The position numbers and the translations under genes are program-made. 64,000 nucleotides of DNA from Duganella sp. CF402. Lineage in GTDB: Bacteria > Pseudomonadota > Gammaproteobacteria > Burkholderiales > Burkholderiaceae_D. Where the stretch lies: positions 1,426,001 to 1,490,000 of the forward strand of contig NZ_FOBG01000001.1 in NCBI RefSeq assembly GCF_900109645.1. The letters run 5' to 3'. This document shows, piece by piece, positions 24,347 through 34,071 of this stretch (its first letter is position 1; every line of letters starts with the position of its first letter). Below the pieces are notes generated by a model, which was given only the letters and a program-made list of their open reading frames with translations, searched no databases and was not told the DNA's origin.

Positions 24347-25993
24347 ATGAGAGTATTGCACCTCACTTGGGCGGCGACGGCCCTGCTGATGGCGGGCTAC
24401 GCGCACGCAACGGAACTGGAGCTCGACAACCCCGATTGGAGCCTGCGCTTCGATAACACCATCAAAGCCAGCACGCTGTATCGCCTGCACGACGCCGACG
24501 CCACGCTGGTCGACAGCACGCGCCTGCTGGTGCCGGGCGTGCCAGCATCGGCCTTCCCTCAGGCGCTGAACTTCAACGCCGGCAACGACAACTTCCGCAA
24601 CAAGGGCATCGTGTCCAAGCGCGTCGATCTGCTGAGCGAGTTCGATGCGGTGTACCGCAAGGACTACGGCCTCCGTGTCAGCGGCGCCGCATGGTACGAC
24701 TTTTCCTACGACGGCGCGACCGACGCCGCCGATGCGCTCAACGGCCAGCAGCCCTACAACGCTTTCCCGAGCGGCACCCGCAAACTGGCCGGCCGCAAGG
24801 CTGAACTGCTGGATGCCTTTATCTTCGGCGGCTGGCAGATCGGCGAAAGCCAGAAGCTGACCGCGCGCCTCGGCCAGCACGCGCTGGTGTACGGCGAGAC
24901 CCTGTTCTTCGGCGATAACGGCGTCGCCCGCGCCCAAGGCCCTATCGATGTGTGGAAGTTGCAGTCATCGCCAAACGCGCAGTTCAAGGAAATCATCCGT
25001 CCAGTGCCACAGCTCTCCGGCCAGCTGCAATTGAGCCAGGATGTGATGCTCGGCGCCTACTACCAGTTCCATTGGGAGGCCGACCGCATAGCGCCGGCCG
25101 GCAGCTACTTCAGCAACGCCAACGCCATCTGGGGCGGTTCGCAGATGCCGGAAGTGATTACCACCAGCGTGCTGCTGCCGGGCGGCGACCGCAAGCCGTC
25201 CGACAGCGGCCAGTTCGGCGCGCAGCTCAAGTGGCGGCTGGACGAGACCGACCTCGGTTTCTACGCGGCGCGCTATCACGACAAATCCGGCGTGCTGTAT
25301 TCGAAGCTGAATGTCACCAGCGCGGCGCCAGGCAGCTGGTACTACGTGTTCCCGGATGCGGTGACCACGGCCGGCGTCAGCGCCACGCATTCCATCGGCA
25401 GCACTAACTTGTCGGTGGAAGCCTCGGTACGCAACAACATGCCGCTGACGAATGCGAATATCGTGTATCCGAACGTGCAGGCCGCGCCGCGCTACGCCAC
25501 CGGCCGCACCGCGCACGTCAACCTCTCGTGGCTGAGCAATCTCGATCCGAACTTCCTGTCGCGCGAATCGTCACTGGTGGGCGAACTGGCGTGGAACCGC
25601 GCGCTGTCCAAGGATGATCCGGACCACATGCTGGATGATCTGCGTACGCGCGACGCCACAGCGCTGCAGGTTATCTTTACGCCGTCGTATCGCCAGGTGC
25701 TGCCGGGCCTCGACATCAATGTGCCAGTCGGCCTGCGCTACATCGTCGATGGTTATTCGTCGATCACCGGCCTGGCCTGGGGCGCGAAGCATACCGGCAC
25801 TGCCACGCTGGGCATCGACGGCGTCTATCAAGGTGTCTGGCAGTTCAGCATCAACTACAACAAATACCTCGGCGGCTCCGAGCCCTTCCTCGACTACCGC
25901 CCGCTGCTGACTGGCGGCCACGCGACTTACACGCGCGGCAATCCGCTGGCTGACCGCGACTACGTAGCACTGACCGTGCGCCGCACCTTCTGA
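24347..25993 (+). CDS. DUF1302 family outer-membrane protein
   Basis: A 548-residue beta-rich protein with a signal peptide cut after AHA (near residue 22) and a C-terminal aromatic residue (TVRRTF), as for outer-membrane barrels. The ATG at 24347 is preferred over 24335 because GGAGA lies 6 nt before it. DUF1302 proteins regularly accompany DUF1329, Ycf48-like and MMPL/RND genes in operons for hydrophobic or aromatic substrates. It is the first gene of the long rightward operon and probably a porin-like channel for the aglycone. Confidence 0.88.
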   Translation: MRVLHLTWAATALLMAGYAHATELELDNPDWSLRFDNTIKASTLYRLHDADATLVDSTRLLVPGVPASAFPQALNFNAGNDNFRNKGIVSKRVDLLSEFDAVYRKDYGLRVSGAAWYDFSYDGATDAADALNGQQPYNAFPSGTRKLAGRKAELLDAFIFGGWQIGESQKLTARLGQHALVYGETLFFGDNGVARAQGPIDVWKLQSSPNAQFKEIIRPVPQLSGQLQLSQDVMLGAYYQFHWEADRIAPAGSYFSNANAIWGGSQMPEVITTSVLLPGGDRKPSDSGQFGAQLKWRLDETDLGFYAARYHDKSGVLYSKLNVTSAAPGSWYYVFPDAVTTAGVSATHSIGSTNLSVEASVRNNMPLTNANIVYPNVQAAPRYATGRTAHVNLSWLSNLDPNFLSRESSLVGELAWNRALSKDDPDHMLDDLRTRDATALQVIFTPSYRQVLPGLDINVPVGLRYIVDGYSSITGLAWGAKHTGTATLGIDGVYQGVWQFSINYNKYLGGSEPFLDYRPLLTGGHATYTRGNPLADRDYVALTVRRTF

Positions 25994-26004
25994 GGAGACA
26001 AGAC

Positions 26005-27348
26005 ATGAACAAACATATGACTGTACTGGCCGCGCTGATGGCCGCCCTGCCTGCCTTTGCCGCCGTCACGCCGGAGGAAGCAGCGAAACTGAAATCGGAA
26101 CTGACGCCGCTGGGCGGTGAAAAGGCGGGTAATAAGGATGGCAGCATTCCTGCATGGACCGGCGGCTATACCACCGCCATCGCCGGCGACAAGGCCGGCG
26201 GCCGTCGCGGCGATCCGTTCAAGGATGAAAAGCCGCTGTACGTCGTCACCGCGAAGAACGCCGACCAGTATGCGGCGCTGCTGACCGATGGTACCAAGGC
26301 GCTGCTGAAGAAATATCCAGAGTTCCGTCTCGATGTGTATCCAACGCACCGTACGGCGGCCGCACCGGCGTGGGTGTATGAGAACACCTTCAAGAACGCC
26401 ACCCGCGCCAGGCTGAATGGCGATATCCCGTCCGGTGCTTACGGCGGCATTCCGTTCCCACTGCCGAAGACCGGCGCGGAAGTTATGTGGAATCACATGC
26501 TGCGCTGGCGCGGCACATCGTGGCAGTTCCAGGTCAATCAGTATCAGTTGACGGCGGACGGCAAGGCGGTGCTGACCACCAGCGGCATCGGCGACCAGCA
26601 AATGCCTTACTACCTGCAGGACGGCACGCCGGAGCAGTTTGCGAAGTCGAATGAGTTCTGGCTTCTGCGTTTGATTAATTCCGGTCCGCCGATCCGCGCC
26701 GGTGAGGCGATTGTGGGCCGTACCAATATCGACACCAGCAAGGATCAGGCCTGGGTATACCTGACCGGCCAGCGCCGCGTGCGCAAGCTGCCGAATCCTT
26801 GCTGCGACACGCCGACGCCTTCCACGGCGGGCGTGATGAGCTTCGATGAGATCGAGACGTGGAACGGCCGCACGGATCGTTTTGACTGGAAGCTGATCGG
26901 CAAGCAGGAGATGCTTATTCCGTACAACGGTAACAAGCTGCTGCAGCCGAAGACTGATGCGGAGGTGTTGGGCAAGGCTTATTTGAATCCTGACCATGTG
27001 CGCTGGGAGCGTCACCGCGTTTGGGTGGTGGAAGCTACGCTGCGCGCGGGCCAGCGCCATCAGGCGCCGAAGAGCCGCTACTATTGTGATGAAGATACCT
27101 GGAACTGCGTGCTCGGCGACCGTTGGGATGCCAATGGCCAGTTGTGGAAGACTCTGTGGTCGCAGACTTTCGTTGCGCCGGATTTGCCGGGGACTGTGAT
27201 TGGTGCGTTTGGTTTTGCAGATTTGATTTCGGGGACTGGATTTGTCGGCAACCTGTATAACGCCAAGGCGGCGCAATATCCGCTGAAACCGCGCTATCAG
27301 GATAGTGTGTTTACGCCGGATGCTATGGCCGGGGAAGGTGCACGCTGA
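26005..27348 (+). CDS. DUF1329 family periplasmic/outer-membrane protein
   Basis: A 447-residue protein with an N-terminal signal (TVLAALMAALPAFA, cut near residue 20) and typical DUF1329 text: PEEAAKLKSELTPLGGEKAGN at the start and QMPYYLQDG, RRVRKLPN and YYCDEDTW later. The family has a LolB-like fold and is proposed to shuttle hydrophobic molecules between RND pumps and the outer membrane. It starts 11 nt after the DUF1302 gene and ends overlapping the Ycf48-like gene by 1 nt. Confidence 0.9.
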   Translation: MNKHMTVLAALMAALPAFAAVTPEEAAKLKSELTPLGGEKAGNKDGSIPAWTGGYTTAIAGDKAGGRRGDPFKDEKPLYVVTAKNADQYAALLTDGTKALLKKYPEFRLDVYPTHRTAAAPAWVYENTFKNATRARLNGDIPSGAYGGIPFPLPKTGAEVMWNHMLRWRGTSWQFQVNQYQLTADGKAVLTTSGIGDQQMPYYLQDGTPEQFAKSNEFWLLRLINSGPPIRAGEAIVGRTNIDTSKDQAWVYLTGQRRVRKLPNPCCDTPTPSTAGVMSFDEIETWNGRTDRFDWKLIGKQEMLIPYNGNKLLQPKTDAEVLGKAYLNPDHVRWERHRVWVVEATLRAGQRHQAPKSRYYCDEDTWNCVLGDRWDANGQLWKTLWSQTFVAPDLPGTVIGAFGFADLISGTGFVGNLYNAKAAQYPLKPRYQDSVFTPDAMAGEGAR

Positions 27349-28574
27349 TGTCGCAGTCGAAGAACTTCAGCAGGCTGTCGGCCAGCCTGCTCTACACCGC
27401 GCTGGCAGCCGCGCTGCTGCCGGCGGCCACCAACGCAGCGGCGAGTGGCGCAGCGGCGGCTGCGGCCACCGGTGGCGCTGTGACGGTCGCGCCGGCGTCC
27501 GGCGCAGTGGTGGCGGCGCAGTTGCGGCCTGCTGTGATGTCGCGGCAGGCGGCGCAGTCGGTGATGCTGGGCGCGGTGCGGGCTGGCTCGCGCATCGTCG
27601 CCGTCGGTGAGCGCGGCATTATTCTGTTCAGCGATGACAACGGCCAGCGCTGGCAGCAGGCGGACGCTCCGGTGAGCGTCACGCTGACCGCCGTGCGCTT
27701 CGCCGACGCCCGCAACGGCGTCGCCGTCGGCCATGCCGGCGTGGTGCTGACCACCGCAGACGGCGGCGCGCACTGGCAGCGCGTGCTGGACGGCCAACAC
27801 CTGGCCGCCCTCGCCCTGCAAGCCGCCAAAGCCGCCGCCGGCTTCGGCCCGGCTGCCGGCGCAGGACCGCGCAAGGCAACGGCCACTCGCGCTGGCGCGG
27901 ACACCGCCGCAGGCGCAGGTGCAAGTGCAGCCACGAGTGCCTCCGCGCTGCGCGATGCCGAACGCCTCGTCGCCGATGGCGCGGACAAGCCACTGCTGGA
28001 CGTCTGCCTGCTCGGCACCAACCGCATCCTCGCGGTCGGCGCCTACGGCCTGGCCTTCGCCAGCGAAGACGGCGGCCGCACCTGGACGCCGTGGATGAAC
28101 CGCATCGACAATCCCAAAGGCCTGCACCTGAACACCGTGCGCGCCAGCGGCGACACCATCCTGATCGCCGGAGAGCGCGGCTACGCCCAACTCTCCACCG
28201 ACGCCGGCCGCAGCTTTAAACCGCTGAACGTGCCATACAACGGTAGCTTCTTCACCGCAGAACTGAGCGGCGAAAAAGAAATCCTGCTGGCCGGCCTGCG
28301 CGGCAACGCCTGGCGCTCCGCCGACGCGGGCAAGAGCTGGCAGCAAATCGCCAGCCCCGCGCCCGTCACCATTACCGCCTCCACCACCCGCAGCGACGGC
28401 ACACAAATACTGGCCAACCAGGCCGGCATGCTGCTCGCCGTGCGCGATCAGGCATTGGTCCCCATCAGCGCCAAGCCGCTGCCGCCGCTCAACGCGGTGC
28501 TGGACCTGAACAACGGCGGCCTGCTCACCCTGAGCATCCAGGGCATCGTGCCGGTCGCAGGAGACAAACAATGA
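27348..28574 (+). CDS. Ycf48/BNR-repeat beta-propeller periplasmic protein
   Basis: A 408-residue protein with an Ala-rich signal-like N-terminus and at least five Asp-box-type repeats (FSDDNGQRW, TADGGAHW, SEDGGRTW, STDAGRSF, SADAGKSW), the hallmark of Ycf48/HCF136-like seven-bladed propellers. A low-complexity Ala/Gly insert occurs around residues 165-205. Its start overlaps the DUF1329 stop and its end overlaps the RND gene by 4 nt. In these operons it likely assists assembly or coupling of the RND transport complex, not photosynthesis. Confidence 0.85.
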   Translation: MSQSKNFSRLSASLLYTALAAALLPAATNAAASGAAAAAATGGAVTVAPASGAVVAAQLRPAVMSRQAAQSVMLGAVRAGSRIVAVGERGIILFSDDNGQRWQQADAPVSVTLTAVRFADARNGVAVGHAGVVLTTADGGAHWQRVLDGQHLAALALQAAKAAAGFGPAAGAGPRKATATRAGADTAAGAGASAATSASALRDAERLVADGADKPLLDVCLLGTNRILAVGAYGLAFASEDGGRTWTPWMNRIDNPKGLHLNTVRASGDTILIAGERGYAQLSTDAGRSFKPLNVPYNGSFFTAELSGEKEILLAGLRGNAWRSADAGKSWQQIASPAPVTITASTTRSDGTQILANQAGMLLAVRDQALVPISAKPLPPLNAVLDLNNGGLLTLSIQGIVPVAGDKQ

Positions 28575-30934
28575 ATCTGCACGACGTAACACCCGGCGAA
28601 CTGTCGCAATTCGACACCAGATCCGGCTCCCTGATCGAACGCCTGCTGTTCAATCACCGCCTGCTGGTGGTCATCGCTTGTACTTTGCTGACCATCCTGC
28701 TCGGATGGCAAGCGACGAAACTGACCATCAACGCCAGCTTCGAAAAAACCATCCCAACCAACCATCCGTACATCGCCAACTACCTGCAATACCAGAACGA
28801 GTTGACGGGCCTGGGCAACGCCGTCCGCATCGCTGTCGACAACCCTAAAGGCAGCATCTACGAAGCCGCCTACCTCGAAACCCTGCGCAAGCTGAGCGAA
28901 GAAGTCTTCCTCGTCCCGGGCGTGGCGCGCAACCAGATGAAGTCCCTGTGGACGCCGACCACGCGCTGGGTCGGCGTCACCGAAGACGGTCTGGAAGGCG
29001 GCCCGGTCATCCCGGACGGCTACGACGGCAGCGCGGCCAGCCTCGCGCAACTGCAAGCCAACATCGCCCGCTCCGGCGAAATCGGCCAGTTGGTCGCCTT
29101 CAACGGCAGCTCCAGCGCGATTTACGTACCGCTGCTGGCCAAGGACAGCGACGGCAAAGCCCTCGACTACGGCCAGTTCTCGCAAAGGCTCGAAGCCCTG
29201 CGCGTCAAATACGAACAACAAGGCGTCACCATCCACATCACCGGCTTCGCCAAGCTGGTGGGAGACCTGATCGACGGTGTACGCGCGGTGCTGCTGTTCT
29301 TTGCCATCGCCGTCGCCATCGCCACCGCAATGGTCTACTGGTACACCCGCTGCATGCGCTCCACCGCGCTGGTGGTACTTGCCTCGCTGGTGGCCGTGGT
29401 GTGGGAGCTGGGCGTGCTGCCACTGCTCGGCTACGCGCTCGATCCCTACTCCATCCTGGTTCCCTTTTTGGTGTTCGCCATCGGCATGAGCCACGGCGCG
29501 CAGAAAATGAACGGCATCATGCAGGATGTGGGACGCGGCATGCACAAGCTGGTGGCGGCGCGCGTCACCTTCCGCCGCCTGTTCCTGGCCGGCCTGACCG
29601 CGCTGCTGGCCGACGCCGTCGGCTTCGCGGTGCTGTCCACCATCGACATCGCCGTCATCCGCGAACTGGCGATTGCCGCCTCGCTGGGCGTGGCCATGCT
29701 GATCTTCACCAACCTGATCCTGCTGCCGATCATGTTGAGCTACACCGGCGTTTCCGCCGCAGCCGCCGCACGCAGCCTGCAAGCGGAAGCCGCCGATGCC
29801 GCCGGCCAGAAACGCGCAGTGTTGTGGGCGTTGCTCGATCGCTTCACCGGCCGCCGCTGGGCCACCGGCGCCACCATCGCCGCCTTACTGCTGGCCGCAG
29901 GCGCGTATGCCCTGAGCACCCAGCTGAAAATCGGCGACCTCGATCCCGGCGCACCGGAACTGCGTGCCGACAGCCGCTATAACCGCGACGTGGCAGCCCT
30001 CAGCGCAGCCTACGGCGCATCGAGCGACGTCCTCGCCATCATGGTGAGAACGCCGGACGGCGCCTGCTCGCAGTACGATACGCTGAACAAGATCGACGCA
30101 CTGGAATGGCAATTGCGCCAGATCGACGGCGTGGAGACCACCAACAGCCTGTCGCTGCTGAACCGCCGCGTGCTGGCTGGCCTCAACGAAGGCAATCCGA
30201 AGTGGTATGAGTTCCTGCCGAATCAGGACATGCTCAACACCGTCACCGCCGGTGCGCCGCGCGGCTTGTACAACGACAGCTGCAACCTGCTCACCGTCTA
30301 CGTCTACCTGCGCGACCACAAGGCCGACACGCTGGCCCGCGTGACCGCTCACGTGGAAGCCTTCGCCGCTGCCAACAACACCAAGGACACCCAGTTCCTG
30401 CTGGCCGCCGGTTCCGCCGGTATCGAAGCCGCCACCAACATCGTGGTGCGCGAAGCCTGGCGCAGCATGCTGTTGATGGTCTACGGCGCGGTGATCCTGC
30501 TGTGCTTCGTCACCTTCCGCTCGTGGCGCGCAGTGGTTGTCGCCGTGCTGCCGCTGATGCTGACCTCCGTCATGGCGGAAGCGCTGATGGTGGTCTTCGG
30601 CATGGGCGTCAAGGTCGCCACGCTGCCGGTGATCGCGCTCGGCGTCGGCATCGGCGTGGACTACGCACTGTACATCCTGAGTATCACGCTGGCGCAGCTG
30701 CGTTCCGGCGCAACCCTGTCGGCGGCCTACTACCGCGCCCTGCTCTTCACCGGCAAGGTGGTGATGCTGACCGGCGTCACGCTGGCTATCGGCGTCATCA
30801 CCTGGGTCGCCAGCCCGATCAAGTTCCAGGCCGATATGGGTCTGCTGCTGGCCTTCATGTTCATCTGGAACATGCTGGGCGCGCTGATCCTCGTGCCGGC
30901 GCTGGGCCACTTCCTGTTCAAGAAAACGAATTAA
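28571..30934 (+). CDS. RND/MMPL family transporter
   Basis: A 787-residue pump with two repeats, each an N-proximal TM helix, a large periplasmic loop and a cluster of five to six TM helices (residues about 235-390 and 635-780). Motifs include FLVFAIGMSHGAQKMNG in the first half and LGVGIGVDYALYI in the second, the latter carrying the Asp-Tyr of MMPL proton relays. It completes the DUF1302/DUF1329/Ycf48/RND set. The direction of transport is unsettled for this family; uptake or retention of a hydrophobic aromatic is suggested by the downstream catabolic genes. Confidence 0.92.
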   Translation: MNLHDVTPGELSQFDTRSGSLIERLLFNHRLLVVIACTLLTILLGWQATKLTINASFEKTIPTNHPYIANYLQYQNELTGLGNAVRIAVDNPKGSIYEAAYLETLRKLSEEVFLVPGVARNQMKSLWTPTTRWVGVTEDGLEGGPVIPDGYDGSAASLAQLQANIARSGEIGQLVAFNGSSSAIYVPLLAKDSDGKALDYGQFSQRLEALRVKYEQQGVTIHITGFAKLVGDLIDGVRAVLLFFAIAVAIATAMVYWYTRCMRSTALVVLASLVAVVWELGVLPLLGYALDPYSILVPFLVFAIGMSHGAQKMNGIMQDVGRGMHKLVAARVTFRRLFLAGLTALLADAVGFAVLSTIDIAVIRELAIAASLGVAMLIFTNLILLPIMLSYTGVSAAAAARSLQAEAADAAGQKRAVLWALLDRFTGRRWATGATIAALLLAAGAYALSTQLKIGDLDPGAPELRADSRYNRDVAALSAAYGASSDVLAIMVRTPDGACSQYDTLNKIDALEWQLRQIDGVETTNSLSLLNRRVLAGLNEGNPKWYEFLPNQDMLNTVTAGAPRGLYNDSCNLLTVYVYLRDHKADTLARVTAHVEAFAAANNTKDTQFLLAAGSAGIEAATNIVVREAWRSMLLMVYGAVILLCFVTFRSWRAVVVAVLPLMLTSVMAEALMVVFGMGVKVATLPVIALGVGIGVDYALYILSITLAQLRSGATLSAAYYRALLFTGKVVMLTGVTLAIGVITWVASPIKFQADMGLLLAFMFIWNMLGALILVPALGHFLFKKTN

Positions 30935-30950
30935 CCACCAAGGAGCATCC

Positions 30951-32111
30951 ATGTTTCGCTACTTCCCTACCAACTACGTCTGGGACCTCTCTGTCAACCT
31001 GGCCATCGAAATGGGCGCCAAGATGGGCGAGATCCAGGAGATGTGCGCGCCGCTGCAGGACGCAGCCAAGCAGCCCGACGCCGCCGGCACCAAAGCCTTC
31101 CGCGAAACCTGGGCGCGCATGGCCGACAAGCTGTGCGAACTGGCTGCAGAAGACGAAGCCAAAGGCCGTCTGATCTCGGCCGGCGATAAGTACGGCCGCG
31201 CCGCCACCTATTACCTGACCGCCGAGCGCTTGCAAGCGCATGGCGCGGAGGGCCGCATGGCGCTGTACAAGCGCTTCCAGGAAGTCTTCAACAAGGGCAT
31301 CAAGCTGGCGGGCGAAAACTGCGAGCGCGTCGAAATCCCTTACGGTGACGCCCACATCTCCGGCCTGCTGGTACGCGCCGAAGGCGTGAGCGGCCGCGCG
31401 CCGATACTGGTGCAGGTCAACGGCCTCGATTCGACCAAGGAGATGAAATACCGCGTCGGCCTGCCACGCTGGCTGGCGCAGCGCGGCGTGTCCTCGCTCA
31501 TCATCGACCAGCCGGGTACCGGCGAGGCGCTGCGCCTGCACGGCCTTACCGCCGTCTACAACAGCGAAATCTGGGCCAGCAAAGTGGTCGACTGGCTGGA
31601 ACAGCGCGACGACATCGACGCCAAACGTATCGGCCTGGAAGGCGTGTCTCTGGGCGGCTACTACTGCCCGCGCGCGGTCGCCTTCGAACCGCGCTTCGCT
31701 TGCGGCGTGGTGTGGGGCGCCAACCATGACTGGCGCGACGTGCAGAAAAAGCGCCTGCTCAAGGAAGGCAGCTTCCCGGTGCCGCACTACTGGGAGCACG
31801 TGCGCTGGGTCTGGGGCGCCAAGGACATGGACGACTTCATGAAGATCGCCGAAAACGTCCATCTCGACGGCGTGGTCGAGAAAATCAAAGTGCCATTCCT
31901 GGTCACCCACGGCGAGAAGGACTCGCAAATCCCGCTGCACTGGGCGCAGCGCACCTACGACCAACTGGTCAACAGCCCTGAGCGCGAACTGAAGATCTTC
32001 ACCGAGCGCGAAGGCGGCGTGCAGCACTCCAGCTTCGACAACTCGGCCAACGCCGGCGCCTACATCGCCGACTGGGTCGCGGAAACCCTGGGCGGCCGCA
32101 CCGCCCTGTGA
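30951..32111 (+). CDS. Alpha/beta hydrolase, probable C-C bond hydrolase (DHPON hydrolase/FdeB-like)
   Basis: A 386-residue alpha/beta hydrolase with a long helical N-terminal cap (residues 1-120). The triad is readable: nucleophile S233 in EGVSLGGYY, D324 in THGEKDSQIP and H359 in GVQHSSFD. It resembles 2,6-dihydroxypseudooxynicotine hydrolase, which cleaves an aryl-ketone C-C bond. Next to an extradiol dioxygenase it likely hydrolyses the ring-fission product, or a diketone in the flavonoid C ring. It starts 16 nt after the RND gene behind a CAAGGAG site. Confidence 0.85.
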   Translation: MFRYFPTNYVWDLSVNLAIEMGAKMGEIQEMCAPLQDAAKQPDAAGTKAFRETWARMADKLCELAAEDEAKGRLISAGDKYGRAATYYLTAERLQAHGAEGRMALYKRFQEVFNKGIKLAGENCERVEIPYGDAHISGLLVRAEGVSGRAPILVQVNGLDSTKEMKYRVGLPRWLAQRGVSSLIIDQPGTGEALRLHGLTAVYNSEIWASKVVDWLEQRDDIDAKRIGLEGVSLGGYYCPRAVAFEPRFACGVVWGANHDWRDVQKKRLLKEGSFPVPHYWEHVRWVWGAKDMDDFMKIAENVHLDGVVEKIKVPFLVTHGEKDSQIPLHWAQRTYDQLVNSPERELKIFTEREGGVQHSSFDNSANAGAYIADWVAETLGGRTAL

Positions 32112-32128
32112 ACCATCAAGGAATCAAC

Positions 32129-33076
32129 ATGAACATTATCGGACCAGATGCACTGATTTTCGGCGTAGACGATGTCGCCGCCTGCACCCAATACCTGATC
32201 GACTACGGCCTGAAGCCGGTCGACGTCACCGCATCCGGCGGCCGCTTTGAGGCGCTGGATGGCACCGCCATCGTCATCGCCCACCAGAGCGACGCCGCGC
32301 TGCCAGCGCCGCTGCCGACCAAGACCATGCTGCGCAAGACCGTCTACGGCGTGGCCGATGCCGCCACGCTGGGCGCCATCGCCGAAGAACTGGGCAAGGA
32401 CCGCGAAGTGCGCCGCCTGCCGGACGGCTCGATCGAAGCCCGCGACGACATGGGCTTTGTACTGGGCTTCCAGGTGACGGTACGCCGCGCCATCAGCATC
32501 GCCGGCGAAACCATCAACGCGCCCGGTGCACCGGCGCAGCGCGCGCCCAACGTGGTGGCGGTCAGCGAAAACGCCGTCATCGTGCCGCGCACCCTGTCTC
32601 ACGTGGTCTACTTCGTGCCGGACGGCGCCAAGGCCGAAGCCTTCTACGTCGAACGCCTGGGCTTCCGCTGCACCGACCGATTGGCAGGCGCCGGGCCATT
32701 CCTGCAGCCTGCCGGCACACTGGACCACCACACCCTGTTCCTGATTCAAACGCCGCCATTCATGCAAGGCTGCGAACACTTCACCTTCCACCTCGGCGGC
32801 CCGACGGAACTGATGCAGGCCGGCACCCGCTTCGTCAACAAGGGCTATCAATCGTTCTGGGGACCGGGGCGCCACAAGTTCGGCTCCAACTGGTTCTGGT
32901 ACTTCAACAGCCCGCTGGGCTGCCACGTCGAATACGACGCCGACATGGACCTGCACGACGCCGAATGGACTGCCCGTACCGTGCCGATGAGCGCCGATGC
33001 TTCGCAGCTGTTCCTGTTCCAGTCGCGCGAGAAGTGGGCGCCGGCAGGCGGCCCGCCACCGGGCGCTAAACCGTAA
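32129..33076 (+). CDS. Type I extradiol (VOC fold) ring-cleavage dioxygenase, FdeC-like
   Basis: A 315-residue two-domain vicinal-oxygen-chelate protein. By alignment of spacing with BphC, the iron ligands are H158 (LSHVVYF), H217 (CEHFTFHLG) and E268 (CHVEYD), and H201 (LDHHTLF) matches the catalytic His. All are in the C-terminal module, as in class I extradiol enzymes. The ATG at 32129 has an AAGGAA site; the frame also opens 21 nt earlier inside the hydrolase gene. It probably cleaves the hydroxylated aromatic ring made by the FAD monooxygenase encoded at 34072. Confidence 0.88.
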   Translation: MNIIGPDALIFGVDDVAACTQYLIDYGLKPVDVTASGGRFEALDGTAIVIAHQSDAALPAPLPTKTMLRKTVYGVADAATLGAIAEELGKDREVRRLPDGSIEARDDMGFVLGFQVTVRRAISIAGETINAPGAPAQRAPNVVAVSENAVIVPRTLSHVVYFVPDGAKAEAFYVERLGFRCTDRLAGAGPFLQPAGTLDHHTLFLIQTPPFMQGCEHFTFHLGGPTELMQAGTRFVNKGYQSFWGPGRHKFGSNWFWYFNSPLGCHVEYDADMDLHDAEWTARTVPMSADASQLFLFQSREKWAPAGGPPPGAKP

Positions 33077-33085
33077 GGACGCGGC

Positions 33086-34045
33086 ATGCCGGCTCCCACC
33101 TATCTGTGCCGCATGGCCGATCTGCCCGACGGCGATTCGCGCGGCTTCGATCCCGAAGGCAGCGGCCAGGATAGCCTGTTCGTGGTGCGCCAAGGCGGCC
33201 GTCTGTTCGGCTACCGCGACCAGTGCCCGCACTATGGCGACACCCCGATGGCGTGGCGCCGGCATGCCTACCTGAACGCGGACGGCAGCCGCATCGTCTG
33301 CGCCGCGCATGGGGCGCTGTTCCAGGTGGAGGACGGCGCGTGCGTTCAAGGTCCCTGCCTCGGCCAGTCGCTGACGCCAGTGCCGGTCACCATCAACGGC
33401 GACGGCGAAGTGCACCTGATGCGCGCCAGCGGCCGTCCGCGCGCGGACGAAGTGGAGCAGCGCACGCGCGACCTGATACAGGTGGCGGCGGAGCTGTTCA
33501 TAGCGCAGGGCTACGCCCACGTCAGCCTGCGCACCATCGCGGCGGAAGCGCGGGTGGCGGCACGCACTATTTACGCCAAGTTCGGCGGCAAGCTTGGCTT
33601 GTTCGAAGCGGTGATCGCCTGTGAACGCGACCGCCTGCTGACCAACCTGGACGAACAAACGCCGGGCAAGCGCGCACTGCCCGACCTGCTGGAAGACTTC
33701 TGCGGCCGCTACCTCGCGCTGGTGAACACGCCGCGCGCCATCGCCATCCAGCGCATGGTGATCGCGGAAGCGGCGCAGAACCCGCAACTGGGCCGGGTGT
33801 TCTACGACGCCGGCCCCGGCGCGCTGCGGGCCCGTCTTACCGGACTGTTCGCGCATCCGCAGTCGCAAGGCGCGTTCCGTACCGGCCTCAGTCCGGAACA
33901 ACTGACCAACTTCCTGCTCTCATGCCTGCTCGGCGACAGCACGCAACGGCTGCTGCGCCACCCGGAGCCGGCGCAGGGCAACCAGTCGCACACCGTACAA
34001 GCCGCACTGGCCGCGTTCTTCGCGGTCGCCGGCAAGACGGCATAA
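33086..34045 (+). CDS. Rieske [2Fe-2S] domain fused to TetR-type regulator
   Basis: One uninterrupted 319-residue protein. Residues 1-112 form a Rieske ferredoxin-like domain with C47-P-H49 and C72-A-A-H75 as cluster ligands (22 residues between H49 and C72, slightly long). Residues 125-170 are a TetR helix-turn-helix (VSLRTIAAEARVAARTIYAKF), followed by the usual helical C-terminal domain. In the related naringenin operon a free-standing Rieske ferredoxin (FdeD) occupies this place. The fusion could make a redox- or oxygen-sensing regulator, or a ferredoxin tethered to DNA. It starts 9 nt after the dioxygenase gene. No in-frame break separates the halves, and the join lies in a short Arg/Ala-rich linker. 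Confidence 0.88.
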   Translation: MPAPTYLCRMADLPDGDSRGFDPEGSGQDSLFVVRQGGRLFGYRDQCPHYGDTPMAWRRHAYLNADGSRIVCAAHGALFQVEDGACVQGPCLGQSLTPVPVTINGDGEVHLMRASGRPRADEVEQRTRDLIQVAAELFIAQGYAHVSLRTIAAEARVAARTIYAKFGGKLGLFEAVIACERDRLLTNLDEQTPGKRALPDLLEDFCGRYLALVNTPRAIAIQRMVIAEAAQNPQLGRVFYDAGPGALRARLTGLFAHPQSQGAFRTGLSPEQLTNFLLSCLLGDSTQRLLRHPEPAQGNQSHTVQAALAAFFAVAGKTA

Positions 34046-34071
34046 ACAACACATCTTCAACGGAGACAAAC

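Noticed and set aside
33086-34045. Two separate genes (Rieske ferredoxin and TetR) or a frameshift artefact
   Set aside because: The frame is continuous, there is no internal stop and no ribosome site with a start before the TetR part, so a true fusion is the simplest reading.
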